Source: Fidelibacterota bacterium
GTDB taxonomy: Bacteria; Fidelibacterota; Marinisomatia; SCGC-AAA003-L08; TS1B11
Length of the DNA: 64,000 nt
NCBI GenBank assembly: GCA_004124875.1
Contig: SCKJ01000002.1
Span: 62,001-126,000, forward strand
Direction: 5' to 3'
Shown here: one piece after another, positions 7,631 through 16,682 of the stretch
Layout of the letters: each line of letters opens with the position of its first letter
Numbering within the stretch: position 1 is the stretch's first letter
Made by a program: the position numbers and the translations under genes
The notes under the pieces: model-generated
Database searches by the model: none
Seen by the model: only the letters and a program-made list of their open reading frames with translations
What the model was told of the DNA's origin: nothing

Positions 7631-9526
7631 ATGAAGCCACGCCCTGGACAACTAATCTTAGTAGCTATTTTTAGTCCCATTCTCAGCCCTGTTATGGCTC
7701 AAAATTCCAGTTTTTTAGAAGTCTTAAGGTTTGATGGGACTGAATATATCTTGGATAAAGATTATATTCACTCACTTGATAATTCAATTGATCTTTTTGC
7801 CAAAGTGCAGCATGGTCAAGCAGTTTATATTTCGAGCGACGAGTTGCTCGCTTTTGTGGTCGATTCAGAATGGGATAGGATAGTATATGGCGATTTTGAC
7901 AAGTGGGTAAAATCTTATGGCTCCTTTGGGGTTGGCACTGGGCAATTCGCGCACCCCTACAGCATTTCAACAGATGGTAACTATAACATTTATGTTGCGG
8001 ATACGCACAATGGCCGCCTGGTGAAGTTGCAATACGACCCAATAGCGAAGGAAATTTCATCTGGCTCATTTACACCTCTAGCCGCAAGTATTTTGCAGAT
8101 GCCCTGGGATATAGACATTGATGACAGAGGGACCCCCTCTTCCTCTGATGATTATCTTTGGGTGGTGGACAAAATGACCAGCAGCATCTTCAAATTGTCT
8201 GCCGATGGGGCCTTACTTGGCAATGTTACATCGTTATACAACGTCTCCACTAATACTACATATTCAGATCTGAGTGGGATTAATAGTATTTCAATCAGGA
8301 AAAATCCCTCCACCGGAAGGAATAGTACATCTAATCGTAGGCTATACCTCGTTGATGGAAAATTAAGCAAAGCATTTTTGGTGGAAGCAGATGCCAACTC
8401 GAATGGACAATATTTGGTCTACAAAGAGTTATCAATTAGCGGGAATACGAACTTACAGGATATTGAATCTGATTTCTTTGGAGATGTGTGGCTGGTGGAC
8501 AAGAATGGAAGTCGTGCTATTAAATATACTTGGGATTTAAACTATCTTGATGAAATAGGTGGTTTTAATTATCCACTAAGTATCTCCTCATCGAAACAAC
8601 ATCACCTTTACATGGCTGTTACTGAGGAGTGGAGCAATTCAACGGGTATCCGGACCTACACCCACGGCGCACACGTGAACGACCTTTACGTCAACCCAGG
8701 CAAGACGTTCACTTATTTTAATTTCAAGGCCACCAACTACGGGCGGATTGTGCTTAAGGTCTTTTATAATACGACGGAGATATTCAGCCAATATATTGGC
8801 TTTTATGACGGCATTTATCCCAGCGGGCAGCAAAGCGGATATGTGTGGCAAAGCTCTCCGCAGCCGGGGGATTATACACTGAAAATCTGGGCCTACGTCT
8901 ACAACGATACCAGCAAATTCCATTATGTTGAGCAGGATTTTCAGTTTCTCACGGACTGGCCAGCGGACCTTACCCTCGCGAATATGTCGATTGGTGGAGA
9001 GCAAGTCTACACCGCTACAAATTCCATCACCGCCGGCCCCAACTTCACGGTTGCGAGCTCCGGCGATGTCACTTTTCGATCCAACGGTACAATCACGCTG
9101 AAGCCGGGGTTTAGGGCGGTCGAGGGAAGTGCGTTCCGAGCTTACACAAGTGGGGGCAGTTTCCCGAAAAGCACCTCGGGTCCGCTTGCCGCAGGAGACG
9201 ATAGTACCGCGGCCAATGATGGGGCTTCAGATGACCCCGCCCTCCCATCCGTCTACGCCCTGCATCACGCCTACCCCAATCCCTTCAACCCCACCGTCAC
9301 CATCCGCTACGAGCTGCCGGAACCGGCCGAGGTGCGGCTGATAGTCTACAACCTGTTGGGGCGCGAGGTGGTGCGGTTGGCTGAGGGCCATATGGCCCCG
9401 GGCTACCATGCGGCCGTTTGGCACGGCCGGGATGCCACCGGACGGCCTGTGCCCAGCGGGCTGTACATTGCCCGGCTGGTGACACCAAAATACGTCAAGT
9501 CGATCAAGATGATTTTACTGAAATAA
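7631..9526 (+). CDS. T9SS cargo: propeller-like protein with 3-coathanger segment and Por sorting domain
   Basis: 631 residues from ATG 7631 (a TTG lies two codons earlier). A signal peptide ends near VMAQ. Residues about 85-340 carry repeats of the NHL/6-bladed propeller type (YNIYVADTHNGRLVKL). Residues about 455-505 match the 3-coathanger stack segment (ITAGPNFTV..GDVTF, ITLKPGFRA). The last 85 residues, beginning YPNPFNPTVTIRYELP and ending VKSIKMILLK, are a type A T9SS C-terminal sorting domain, so the protein should cross the outer membrane by T9SS and be anchored or released after its domain is removed. It is the last gene of the cluster and the strongest taxonomic marker here. Confidence 0.85.
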   Translation: MKPRPGQLILVAIFSPILSPVMAQNSSFLEVLRFDGTEYILDKDYIHSLDNSIDLFAKVQHGQAVYISSDELLAFVVDSEWDRIVYGDFDKWVKSYGSFGVGTGQFAHPYSISTDGNYNIYVADTHNGRLVKLQYDPIAKEISSGSFTPLAASILQMPWDIDIDDRGTPSSSDDYLWVVDKMTSSIFKLSADGALLGNVTSLYNVSTNTTYSDLSGINSISIRKNPSTGRNSTSNRRLYLVDGKLSKAFLVEADANSNGQYLVYKELSISGNTNLQDIESDFFGDVWLVDKNGSRAIKYTWDLNYLDEIGGFNYPLSISSSKQHHLYMAVTEEWSNSTGIRTYTHGAHVNDLYVNPGKTFTYFNFKATNYGRIVLKVFYNTTEIFSQYIGFYDGIYPSGQQSGYVWQSSPQPGDYTLKIWAYVYNDTSKFHYVEQDFQFLTDWPADLTLANMSIGGEQVYTATNSITAGPNFTVASSGDVTFRSNGTITLKPGFRAVEGSAFRAYTSGGSFPKSTSGPLAAGDDSTAANDGASDDPALPSVYALHHAYPNPFNPTVTIRYELPEPAEVRLIVYNLLGREVVRLAEGHMAPGYHAAVWHGRDATGRPVPSGLYIARLVTPKYVKSIKMILLK

Positions 9527-9527
9527 G

Positions 9528-9557
9528 CCTGCCCTGAGCTCGTCGAAGGGTAGCAGG
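9528..9557. repeat. Dispersed palindromic repeat, copy 2
   Basis: cctgccctgagctcgtcgaa followed by gggtagcagg. It has the ccctgag / tcgaaggg arms seen in the prophage copies and lies directly after the T9SS cargo stop. Confidence 0.6.
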
Positions 9558-9585
9558 ACCGAAGGATGGTCTTGCTGAAATAGCC

Positions 9586-9630
9586 ACTGGTCATGCTGAG
9601 GCTCTCGAAGCATGACTGGCGGTTCGAAGG
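9586..9630. repeat. Dispersed palindromic repeat, copy 3
   Basis: tcatgct (9591-9597) and agcatga (9609-9615) form an inverted repeat around gaggctctcga. It shares the catgactggcgg block with copy 1 but in inverted arrangement. Confidence 0.6.
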
Positions 9631-9840
9631 GGTTTTGGGCTATCAGTCAGATTTCTCGTGCTGCCCGGAATGACATGTTTCTTGTGGGGGAACGGGGATA
9701 GAAACCCGAAACCTTCAACGCGGGACCTGAAACTTGAAAATGAAACTCGAGACGTAGAACCCTGTCCGTAAATTCGAAAAAGTCTTCCACCGCGCTATCT
9801 TGCATTGCCTGAGAGGGTAAGGTAACTTTTCGGTTGCAAA

Positions 9841-10875
9841 ATGGACCACGCACTAACATCACGGGAACAGCTGATTCTGACCGCCATCGTGGAGGACTAC
9901 ATCCACCTGGCCCAGCCGGTGGCCTCAGGACGCGTTAAGCAGGTGACTCAGGTGTCCCTGAGCTCAGCCACGATACGCCATATCATGGCCAATCTTGAGA
10001 ATTCCGGTCACCTGTTCCGCCCCCACACTTCCGCGGGTAAAGTGCCAACGGATGTGGGTTACCGGACCTACGTCGATGACCTGATGGAAATCGAGCGGGT
10101 CGGCCGCCATGACGTTTATGTCATCCGGAAACAGCTGGAAAAAATATCGGGCGATGTTGAAAGTCTGCTGCAGTTGCTGGCGGACCTCATTTCTCGTTTG
10201 ACAGGATCGGTCGGCATAGCAGTGTGGCCCGTCAGTCCCAATGCCCGGCTCATCTCCATAGGATTGGTGCCGGCTGAAGGGGGCCGGATCCTGATGGTGC
10301 TGGAAACCGACAGCGCAGACTTGCGCACCGTTGTGATCCAGATTGAAAATGAGATCACCGGCGCTCAGCTGGCCGCCGTTGAAGAAATACTCCGCGATCG
10401 GCTCTGCGGACTGACGCTCGAGGAAATTCTGGCAACCGTAGGCGTTCGTCTGGGAGGCACGCTGGCGGATGATTACGGCCTGGCGGGCTACATCCTGCAG
10501 CACGCAGGCGAACTGCTTGAGGAGAGCCGCACGCAACAGATTTCCAGCCATGGCCTGCACCAGGTGTTGCAGACGCCTGAATTTTTGTCGAGTGAAAACG
10601 CCGCCGGGCTGGCCAGTTTGCTGGAGGATGTGCCACGTCTGCGAACGCTGGTCATCAACGACGAGGCCATGCACGCGCAGGTCGTGACCATCGGAGCCGA
10701 ACACGGGGATGAAGAGCTGCATATGTTGTCGGTGATCCGGCAAGGCTACTACATCGGCGAAAACTTTGGCACTCTCGCGGTGCTGGCGCCCAAACGGGTC
10801 AATTATCGCCAGGTGTGTGCGCTGCTCGAATACCTGGGAACCGCGCTGAGCGAACATTGGGAACGGACTCTTTAG
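9841..10875 (+). CDS. hrcA: Heat-inducible transcription repressor HrcA
   Basis: 344 residues. The N-terminal winged helix (about 1-75) holds SLSSATIRHIMANLE and the HTSAGKVPTDVGYR motif typical of HrcA; a GAF-like central domain and a short C-terminal dimerisation region follow. HrcA normally binds CIRCE operators and represses groE and dnaK operons, with GroEL aiding its folding. No CIRCE is seen upstream here. It starts the hrcA-grpE-dnaJ run, with 4 bases to grpE; dnaK is not in the window. Confidence 0.93.
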   Translation: MDHALTSREQLILTAIVEDYIHLAQPVASGRVKQVTQVSLSSATIRHIMANLENSGHLFRPHTSAGKVPTDVGYRTYVDDLMEIERVGRHDVYVIRKQLEKISGDVESLLQLLADLISRLTGSVGIAVWPVSPNARLISIGLVPAEGGRILMVLETDSADLRTVVIQIENEITGAQLAAVEEILRDRLCGLTLEEILATVGVRLGGTLADDYGLAGYILQHAGELLEESRTQQISSHGLHQVLQTPEFLSSENAAGLASLLEDVPRLRTLVINDEAMHAQVVTIGAEHGDEELHMLSVIRQGYYIGENFGTLAVLAPKRVNYRQVCALLEYLGTALSEHWERTL

Positions 10876-10879
10876 CGCC

Positions 10880-11515
10880 ATGGCGACTAAAACAACCAAA
10901 GTCCCCAAAAAGACGAAGCCGCCCAAAAAGGCGCAGGGTGAAGCTCAGCAGAAAGCGCTGGACGAAACCTATACTGCTAAAGGCGAGCGCGATAAGTCCA
11001 TGGATCATTCCGCCACCGTTGAATCTCCGGTAAGTGCGGCCCGAGCGGCTGCGCCTCCGGCAGCGCCGAAAAAGTCCCCCACCGATCTGCTGAAGGAGCT
11101 GGAGGACAAGTATGTCCGGCTGCGCGCCGAGTACGACAACTTCATCAAGCGTACTGCCCGCGAGAAGTTTCAACTCGCCGCTTATGGTGGAGAATCGGTC
11201 GTGCTGGCCTTTTTGCCCATTCTTGACGATCTGCAACGATCGATCGATCATGCCCGGCAGGCCAAAGACGGCGGCGCCGGCGCGCTCCTCACCGGGGTTG
11301 AAATGGTCCAGGAAAAATTTGCCAAGGTGTTGGAGTCCGAAGGGGTGAGACGGATGGATACCGTGGGGCAAAAATTTGACCCGCAACTGCACGACGCCAT
11401 GCTGCGGCGACCCTCGCAGGACCACGAAGAGGGCACTGTTCTCGAGGAATATGAGCGCGGTTACACCTATCGCAACAAAGTGATTCGCCATGCCAAAGTG
11501 GTGGTGAGCGGCTAA
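10880..11515 (+). CDS. grpE: Nucleotide exchange factor GrpE
   Basis: 211 residues. A lysine/alanine-rich disordered N-terminus (1-68) is followed by a long coiled coil (about 69-130, with LRAEYDNFIKRTAREK) and a beta domain with the conserved FDPQLHDAML near 167 and GYTYRNKVIRHAKVVV at the end. It releases ADP from DnaK in the Hsp70 cycle. ATG 10880 is 4 bases after hrcA and the gene ends 2 bases before dnaJ. Confidence 0.94.
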   Translation: MATKTTKVPKKTKPPKKAQGEAQQKALDETYTAKGERDKSMDHSATVESPVSAARAAAPPAAPKKSPTDLLKELEDKYVRLRAEYDNFIKRTAREKFQLAAYGGESVVLAFLPILDDLQRSIDHARQAKDGGAGALLTGVEMVQEKFAKVLESEGVRRMDTVGQKFDPQLHDAMLRRPSQDHEEGTVLEEYERGYTYRNKVIRHAKVVVSG

Positions 11516-11517
11516 CG

Positions 11518-12636
11518 ATGGCTGACTTTTATGCTACCCTGGGCCTTGATCGCGGCGCATCCCAGGATGAGATCAAGAAAAGCTACCGCAAACTGGCGCT
11601 GAAATTTCATCCCGATAAAAATCCTGGCGATCAATCCGCGGAAGAAAAGTTCAAGGAAGCCGCTGAGGCGTACGAAGTGCTGAAAGACCCCGACAAGCGA
11701 GCGAGGTACGACCAGTTCGGAGCGGCTGGGGTCAACGGCAGTGGCGGCGCGGCGCCTTTTGATTTTGACATCTCCGATGCTCTGCGCACATTCATGTCAG
11801 GCATTGGCGGCTTTGGCGGCGGCATTGACGAACTGTTCGGCGGCCGTGGACGGGGTCGCCAGCGCACCATGCGGGGCAGCGACTTGCGGGTTTCCATCGC
11901 TCTCACCCTGGAAGAAATCGCTGCCGGCACTGAAAAAAAAATTCGTATCAAGCGGCATGAGACCTGTGCCACATGCGGCGGAAATGGCGCGGCTGACAGC
12001 GGCGGTGTGGTTACTTGTCCCGTCTGCCAAGGGGTGGGAGAGATTCGCCAGGTTCAGCGGTCATTGCTGGGGCAGATTGTTAACATCACCCAGTGCCGCA
12101 ATTGTGACGGCTCGGGTAAGGTTATCGACAGGCCTTGCAGGACGTGTCATGGTGACGGGCGCACGAAGCAGTCCCGGGAGATCAAGATCAGCATTCCCGC
12201 GGGAGTGGCCGCCGGCAACTACATGACCCTGAAGGGTGAAGGTAATCGCGGGCCACGGGGGGCTGCCGCTGGTGATCTGCTGGTGCTGTTTGATGAGAAA
12301 CCTCATAACCTTTTTATACGGCACAACAATAATGTGCTGCTGTCCGTCAATATTTCGTTTGCCGAGGCGGCTACCGGCACGACCCTGGAAGTGCCAACGC
12401 TGGATGGGAAGGCCAAACTCAAGTTTCCTCCCGGTATTCAATCGGGCCACCTGTTGCGCATGCGGGGCAAGGGTTTCCCGGGGCTGAGAGGGCGCGGGCG
12501 AGGGGATCAGTTGGTCAATATCCAGGTCGTTTCTCCGCAGCATCTCACGACGGCGCAGAGCAAAGTTTATGAGCAGCTGCGCAAAGCCGAGACGCCCATT
12601 GCCGGCAAGGACCGTTTTACAAAATTCAGCCAGTAA
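11518..12636 (+). CDS. dnaJ: Chaperone DnaJ
   Basis: 372 residues. J domain 1-70 with the HPD triad in KFHPDKNPGD, a Gly-rich linker (GGFGGG), then four CxxCxGxG-type zinc motifs (CATCGGNG, CPVCQGVG, CRNCDGSG, CRTCHGDG) and the two C-terminal substrate domains. It stimulates DnaK ATPase and delivers unfolded substrates. The complete zinc set marks it as a class I (DnaJ, not CbpA) Hsp40. Confidence 0.95.
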   Translation: MADFYATLGLDRGASQDEIKKSYRKLALKFHPDKNPGDQSAEEKFKEAAEAYEVLKDPDKRARYDQFGAAGVNGSGGAAPFDFDISDALRTFMSGIGGFGGGIDELFGGRGRGRQRTMRGSDLRVSIALTLEEIAAGTEKKIRIKRHETCATCGGNGAADSGGVVTCPVCQGVGEIRQVQRSLLGQIVNITQCRNCDGSGKVIDRPCRTCHGDGRTKQSREIKISIPAGVAAGNYMTLKGEGNRGPRGAAAGDLLVLFDEKPHNLFIRHNNNVLLSVNISFAEAATGTTLEVPTLDGKAKLKFPPGIQSGHLLRMRGKGFPGLRGRGRGDQLVNIQVVSPQHLTTAQSKVYEQLRKAETPIAGKDRFTKFSQ

Positions 12637-13062
12637 GTGCAGCTTTTTACACCTCAAGAAAAAAAGGCGCTCTGGTATCTGCTGATATTACTGGCCGTGG
12701 GCACAGCGTCTCGTTATGTGCGGCAAAATCGGGCTGCCCACTACCCTTTGGCGGACGAGGGATATGGGCAGCTTTTCCAGGCTGGCGCCGAGGCCTACCG
12801 GGCTACCAGCATTGATGAGCCTTTAGCGCCCATCGATTTGAACAATGCGTCGGGCGCGGAGCTGCGGCAACTTCCCGGCGTGGGACCGGTGATGGCAAAA
12901 AAAATTATCGACTATCGCCTTAAAAACGGATACTTTCAGAGCGTTGAGGGACTTATGAATGTGGACGGTGTGGGCCCCAAGAGATTGGCGCAGTGGCGCG
13001 AGCTGCTGGTGGTTTCAGATAGCACGGCCCAAAGCGGAGCGGCTTCATCCGATTCATTGTAA
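12637..13062 (+). CDS. ComEA-like helix-hairpin-helix protein
   Basis: 141 residues with a GTG start directly after dnaJ. An N-terminal membrane anchor (about 10-27) and a C-terminal double HhH unit (IDLNNASGAELRQLPGVGP, then VDGVGPKRLAQW) match ComEA, which binds incoming DNA at the cell surface during transformation. The linker is short compared with many ComEA proteins. With dprA at 20429 and a PilM/PilN-like pair nearby this hints at natural competence, though no ComEC is in view. Confidence 0.75.
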   Translation: MQLFTPQEKKALWYLLILLAVGTASRYVRQNRAAHYPLADEGYGQLFQAGAEAYRATSIDEPLAPIDLNNASGAELRQLPGVGPVMAKKIIDYRLKNGYFQSVEGLMNVDGVGPKRLAQWRELLVVSDSTAQSGAASSDSL

Positions 13063-13089
13063 AACCGTAAGAGATCTTCGAGGTTAAAT

Positions 13090-13893
13090 TTGGATAAGAT
13101 TAAAAAGTTGTGGGCCAGATTTTATCAATGGTGGAAAAGTCTGCCGGAAAAAACCGCTGCGGTGATCCTGGACTGGCTGCTGCTGGGCGCGTCACTCGTG
13201 CTCATTGTTGTGATTTATATCCCTCAGGGAATATGGGCCGAGGAGAACTCAGCAATGGCTGAATCCCGGCGTCGCCTAGCCATTATCAGCAAGACTCAGG
13301 ATTTATTTCACACCATTACCAGTGAATGGACCACCGATGGCGACTACCTGTTTCAGCTGATGAGCCAGGCCCATGACACCCTCACCGGTGACACCACATT
13401 CATCGGAAAGCAGATCGTCATGGTGAATGGACTGCCGCGGAGCGTCAACATTCCCGGAGGTCTCGGTTATCAGATGGATACCACTTTTTCTTCTCCCCGG
13501 CCGGTCCGAAATGAGATTATGGACACGACCTACACGGTGGTACTTTGGGATGCTGAACTGGCTTCACACGACACCATTTATCTCACCGGCATAAAATCAC
13601 TGGAACAGTTTGAGGATGATCCCGCTTTCCGGAGCATCGCGGACACCGCTTACGGCAGCCATATCGAAGTGGATAACGAATACAGTTGGAACAGATACCG
13701 CCTGACCCCCGACCTGCTGATCAGTCCCGTCACCGGTGAGCGCTTCATTCTGGAAATCGACTCCACGGGGACACTGTCCATCATTGATCCTCTGCCGATA
13801 AATTATTCCGAGAGCAGATATCTGTTTTTCCGTTATAAACCGCGTAACATCGGCCGCATTGCGGAGGGCATCCCGAGTTGGAAGGGGCGATAG
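13090..13893 (+). CDS. Single-pass membrane protein of unknown function
   Basis: 267 residues with a probable TTG start. An amphipathic basic N-terminus, one membrane segment at about 24-46 (AVILDWLLLGASLVLIVVIY) and a periplasmic beta-rich domain follow. I do not recognise the family. It sits immediately before the PilM/PilN-like pair and ends 24 bases from it, so it may be an assembly partner (PilP-like or pilin-platform protein), which is only inference. Confidence 0.55.
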   Translation: MDKIKKLWARFYQWWKSLPEKTAAVILDWLLLGASLVLIVVIYIPQGIWAEENSAMAESRRRLAIISKTQDLFHTITSEWTTDGDYLFQLMSQAHDTLTGDTTFIGKQIVMVNGLPRSVNIPGGLGYQMDTTFSSPRPVRNEIMDTTYTVVLWDAELASHDTIYLTGIKSLEQFEDDPAFRSIADTAYGSHIEVDNEYSWNRYRLTPDLLISPVTGERFILEIDSTGTLSIIDPLPINYSESRYLFFRYKPRNIGRIAEGIPSWKGR

Positions 13894-13917
13894 GCCGGCG
13901 GCCCGCTGCGCCTGGTT

Positions 13918-14820
13918 ATGCTGGCTATATCGGTATCGGGACACGAGTTAAGATATTTTGTCTGGGAGCGTAGGGGGGAGGATGTCTCCCTAAAGGCGTG
14001 TCAAGTGATTCCCTGGAGCTCCGAAGTGGACGGGTTTCATAACGTGGCCACCATTCGTGACATGATTCAGCGGATCACCACCGAGATCGAGGCCGGCGAC
14101 CGCGAGGCCACCTATCTGACGCTCGATGCCAGTTTTTGCCAATATTCTCTCGTTGAAGTCGACCCCACTTATGGGGTAAGCGAGCAGCTCGAGTATATCA
14201 AGAGCTCCCGCATCGGTCAGGCGCCTCTGTTTGACAGCTTTCAATATCCGCTGGCGGGGGCCGCCGGGCGCTACCTCAATATCGACTGTCCCATTGTGCT
14301 GCGCAGGGCTATCATGGGCGTGCTGCCGGGGAATCACTCCAAAAACCATTATTTGACTTTGGGCCTCTTTTCCTCCTACAGTTACATGAGCAGAGTGGTG
14401 CCCGCGCTCAATAGTGGCCGGCACCTATTCTGGCGGGTATCAGGTTCCGGGCAGGATCAATTCCTGGAAGTGCACGATGGGGAATTTTTCGCCCTGCACC
14501 AGATGGATCGGGGCACTGACCTGATCAAAGTCCGGACCATCGGGGACGATACGCTGCAAAGGCCGATCATCGCCCTGGTCGAACAACTTATGGAGGGAGA
14601 AGACGCGCCCTTTCCCGAAGTGGACAACATTTTCGTCTATCAGGGTTCCGGCGATACCCGCTTTCTGGAAGAGCTGTTTTCCGGCGAGCAATCGAGTCTG
14701 GCGCTGATGAACCCGTTCTGGCGCTGGAACTGGCCAGACGTGCCCGATGCGGATAACCGTTTTACCCAGTCTGCCTTTGCCGAGCTGGCCGATGCCGTCT
14801 GGATGGAGCAACGTGTTTGA
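13918..14820 (+). CDS. PilM-like cytoplasmic actin-fold protein (tentative)
   Basis: 300 residues, no signal peptide or membrane segment. The opening LAISVSGHELRYFVWER has the style of an actin-fold phosphate loop as in PilM/FtsA-like proteins, and a second half around IIALVEQL and NIFVYQGSGD could be the second subdomain. The clearest support is context: the next gene starts MFEINLLLRPG, the type of N-terminus by which PilN binds PilM, and overlaps this gene. It would be the inner-membrane platform of a type IV pilus or related secretion system. Confidence 0.45.
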   Translation: MLAISVSGHELRYFVWERRGEDVSLKACQVIPWSSEVDGFHNVATIRDMIQRITTEIEAGDREATYLTLDASFCQYSLVEVDPTYGVSEQLEYIKSSRIGQAPLFDSFQYPLAGAAGRYLNIDCPIVLRRAIMGVLPGNHSKNHYLTLGLFSSYSYMSRVVPALNSGRHLFWRVSGSGQDQFLEVHDGEFFALHQMDRGTDLIKVRTIGDDTLQRPIIALVEQLMEGEDAPFPEVDNIFVYQGSGDTRFLEELFSGEQSSLALMNPFWRWNWPDVPDADNRFTQSAFAELADAVWMEQRV

Positions 14821-15721
14821 AATCAATCTTCTGCTGAGACCGGGATTGCAGGGGGTGGTGGAAATACCCTCTGAGGCGGAAGTCCCCCAGGTCGATGCGG
14901 ATGAGGCTCTGGCCGACAGGCTCGTTTCGCGGGGCGGCGAAGTTGCCATCGCACTGGAGGCCGAAGTTGGGGTGGCGCTGCCGGTGCCGGTTGGCCGGCC
15001 CTGGCTGGTCAGGCTGGTGGTTGCCGCGGTGATCATGGAGCTGGCATTTTTGAGCTATCAGTCGCTGACGCCGGTTCGCTCGGCAGTAGACCGGATAGTT
15101 GGCTGGGCGGCAGGGACTATCAGCGCCGGAGCTCTGCGGCCTGCTCCCGTTCCACAGGTCATGCAGATCAGCGCAACCTTCCTGGATGCGTTGCCCAATA
15201 ACATCAACATTAGTTACCTCGAAGCCGGCGCCGGTCTGCTGCTTTACCATATTGAGGGCGGCATCGATATTGATCTGCTCAAAGGCGTTCAGGCCGGGCT
15301 TGAGGGGTACCAGCTGGGCGACGTCCTTTCGATAACGGGCGAGCGGGCAGAAAAACTCGTCGGCGCCGTGACCTACAGAGATCAGCAACCGATGGATATC
15401 TGGCGACCCGAAAGCAGCGTCTATGACCGGTTTTTCAATAACCTCAGGCGGAGCATCAGCGCCAGGGGCGGCGAGGTTACGCACACGTCGGTCGCTTCGC
15501 AGAGGCCGGGAGAATATGTCATTGCCGGTGATCTGGGGCTGGTCCGCGCCCATCTTCGGGGGGTGCTTTCCGAACCCATTCGCGCCAATTATCACCGGGT
15601 TATTTTGCTTGAAAATCCAGAGGGCAGCAGGAGACAATATTTCCTCCGGGTCGTTTTCGATTTAGTGCTGGAGGGCGTCGCATCGCAACCACGATCATCG
15701 CAGGCCGGCACCGCGGACTGA
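14813..15721 (+). CDS. PilN-like inner-membrane protein (tentative)
   Basis: 302 residues from GTG 14813, which overlaps the stop of the PilM-like gene. This start gives the N-terminal FEINLLLRP, matching the conserved INLLP peptide of PilN that docks on PilM. One membrane segment lies at about 62-80 (LVRLVVAAVIMELAFLSYQS), followed by periplasmic ferredoxin-like domains (about 110-290). The length suggests a fused PilN/PilO arrangement. The stop lies inside the reading frame of rsmD. Confidence 0.5.
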   Translation: MFEINLLLRPGLQGVVEIPSEAEVPQVDADEALADRLVSRGGEVAIALEAEVGVALPVPVGRPWLVRLVVAAVIMELAFLSYQSLTPVRSAVDRIVGWAAGTISAGALRPAPVPQVMQISATFLDALPNNINISYLEAGAGLLLYHIEGGIDIDLLKGVQAGLEGYQLGDVLSITGERAEKLVGAVTYRDQQPMDIWRPESSVYDRFFNNLRRSISARGGEVTHTSVASQRPGEYVIAGDLGLVRAHLRGVLSEPIRANYHRVILLENPEGSRRQYFLRVVFDLVLEGVASQPRSSQAGTAD

Positions 15722-16200
15722 AGCTCCGCGAATCGGTTGACGGGAACATTCGGCCCACACAGGCCAGGGTCCGCAAGTCGCTCTTTCAGCGGCTCGAGCC
15801 GTGGCTCGGCCGTGAAGTGTGCGACCTGTACGCCGGAATCGGGTCTGTCGGCATTGAAGCGCTCAGCAGGGGGGCGGAGAAGGTGACGTTTATCGACAAC
15901 TCTCCTGTGGCGCTCTCGATTCTCAGAAGCAATCTTGACCGCGCCCATGAGCAGGAGGCCATCGTCGTTGACGCTGATGCCCATGAATTCCTGCAGTCGA
16001 CGACAGCAACGTTTGACGTGGTCATGGCCGATCCGCCTTATGGCTCGGTGACCTGGGAACAGTTACAAGGGCGTTGTGCCTCGATCCTGAAGAAGGGAGG
16101 TCTTTTCGTGATGGAAATGGACATTAAGGCGACCCTCCCCGAAGGGCTCGATGTGAGAGAGTACGGCAAATCGAAATTGGCAATGTGGAGGCGCGCCTGA
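15682..16200 (+). CDS. rsmD: 16S rRNA (guanine966-N2)-methyltransferase RsmD
   Basis: About 172 residues. The conserved block IIAGRHRGLKL, then IRPTQARVRKSLF, the SAM site DLYAGIGSVGIEALSRGA and the catalytic DPPY all match RsmD. No ATG, GTG or TTG is in frame between the upstream stop at 15610 and the conserved IIAG block: the only codons available are ATC 15682, ACG 15691 or ATA 15637. The start given (ATC 15682) is therefore provisional. A GTG at 15817 exists but would remove the conserved N-terminus. Ends in a TGATG overlap with coaD, the usual rsmD-coaD order. Confidence 0.85.
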   Translation: MATTIIAGRHRGLKLRESVDGNIRPTQARVRKSLFQRLEPWLGREVCDLYAGIGSVGIEALSRGAEKVTFIDNSPVALSILRSNLDRAHEQEAIVVDADAHEFLQSTTATFDVVMADPPYGSVTWEQLQGRCASILKKGGLFVMEMDIKATLPEGLDVREYGKSKLAMWRRA

Positions 16201-16682
16201 TGACTACGGCCATCTATCCCGGGTCGTTTGACCCTGTTACCAATGGACATCTCGATGTCATCAGCCGGGCGCTGTCCCTGTTTGACAAAGTGGTTGTGAC
16301 GGTCGCCGATAACCCGGCCAAGCAGCCCCTTTTTACGATCGAGGAGCGGCAGGAAATGATCCGCCAGTCTACCGCCGACATGCAGGGGGTGGTGGTGGCG
16401 AGTTTTACCGGCCTGGTGGTCGACCATGCCCGGCAGCACAACGCCGTGGCGATTATCCGCGGCCTGCGGGCCATATCCGACTTTGAGTTTGAGTTTCAGA
16501 TGGCCCTCATGAATCGCCATATGGCAGCGGACATCAATACGGTCTTCCTGATGCCCCACGAGCGGTACACCCACCTCAACTCCAGCATCATTCGCGAAAT
16601 CGCCAGCTTCGGGCAGGACGTAAGCGCCTATGTGCCGGAGGTCGTGGCGCAACGGCTCAAAAGCAAGTTTGACCGTGACTGA
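16200..16682 (+). CDS. coaD: Phosphopantetheine adenylyltransferase
   Basis: 160 residues from ATG 16200. YPGSFDPVTNGHLD holds the HxGH-type nucleotidyl-transfer motif near residues 16-19, and LNSSIIRE near 127 is the second signature (ISSTxxR type). It joins 4'-phosphopantetheine to AMP in coenzyme A synthesis. Coupled to rsmD by a one-base overlap and to pta by eight bases. Confidence 0.95.
   Translation: MTTAIYPGSFDPVTNGHLDVISRALSLFDKVVVTVADNPAKQPLFTIEERQEMIRQSTADMQGVVVASFTGLVVDHARQHNAVAIIRGLRAISDFEFEFQMALMNRHMAADINTVFLMPHERYTHLNSSIIREIASFGQDVSAYVPEVVAQRLKSKFDRD

Larger units (their letters stand above)
9527..9840 (+). other. Intergenic region before hrcA
   Basis: No gene is seen. It contains two palindromic repeats (9528-9557 and 9586-9630). 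I looked for a CIRCE operator (TTAGCACTC with a 9-base spacer and GAGTGCTAA) before hrcA and found none. Confidence 0.7.

Noticed and set aside
9527..9840. CIRCE operator before hrcA
   Set aside because: Looked for the 9-9-9 inverted repeat and did not find it; control may be elsewhere or different.
9964..10926. Leftward open frame of 320 codons
   Set aside because: Opposite hrcA; the translation has no recognisable features.
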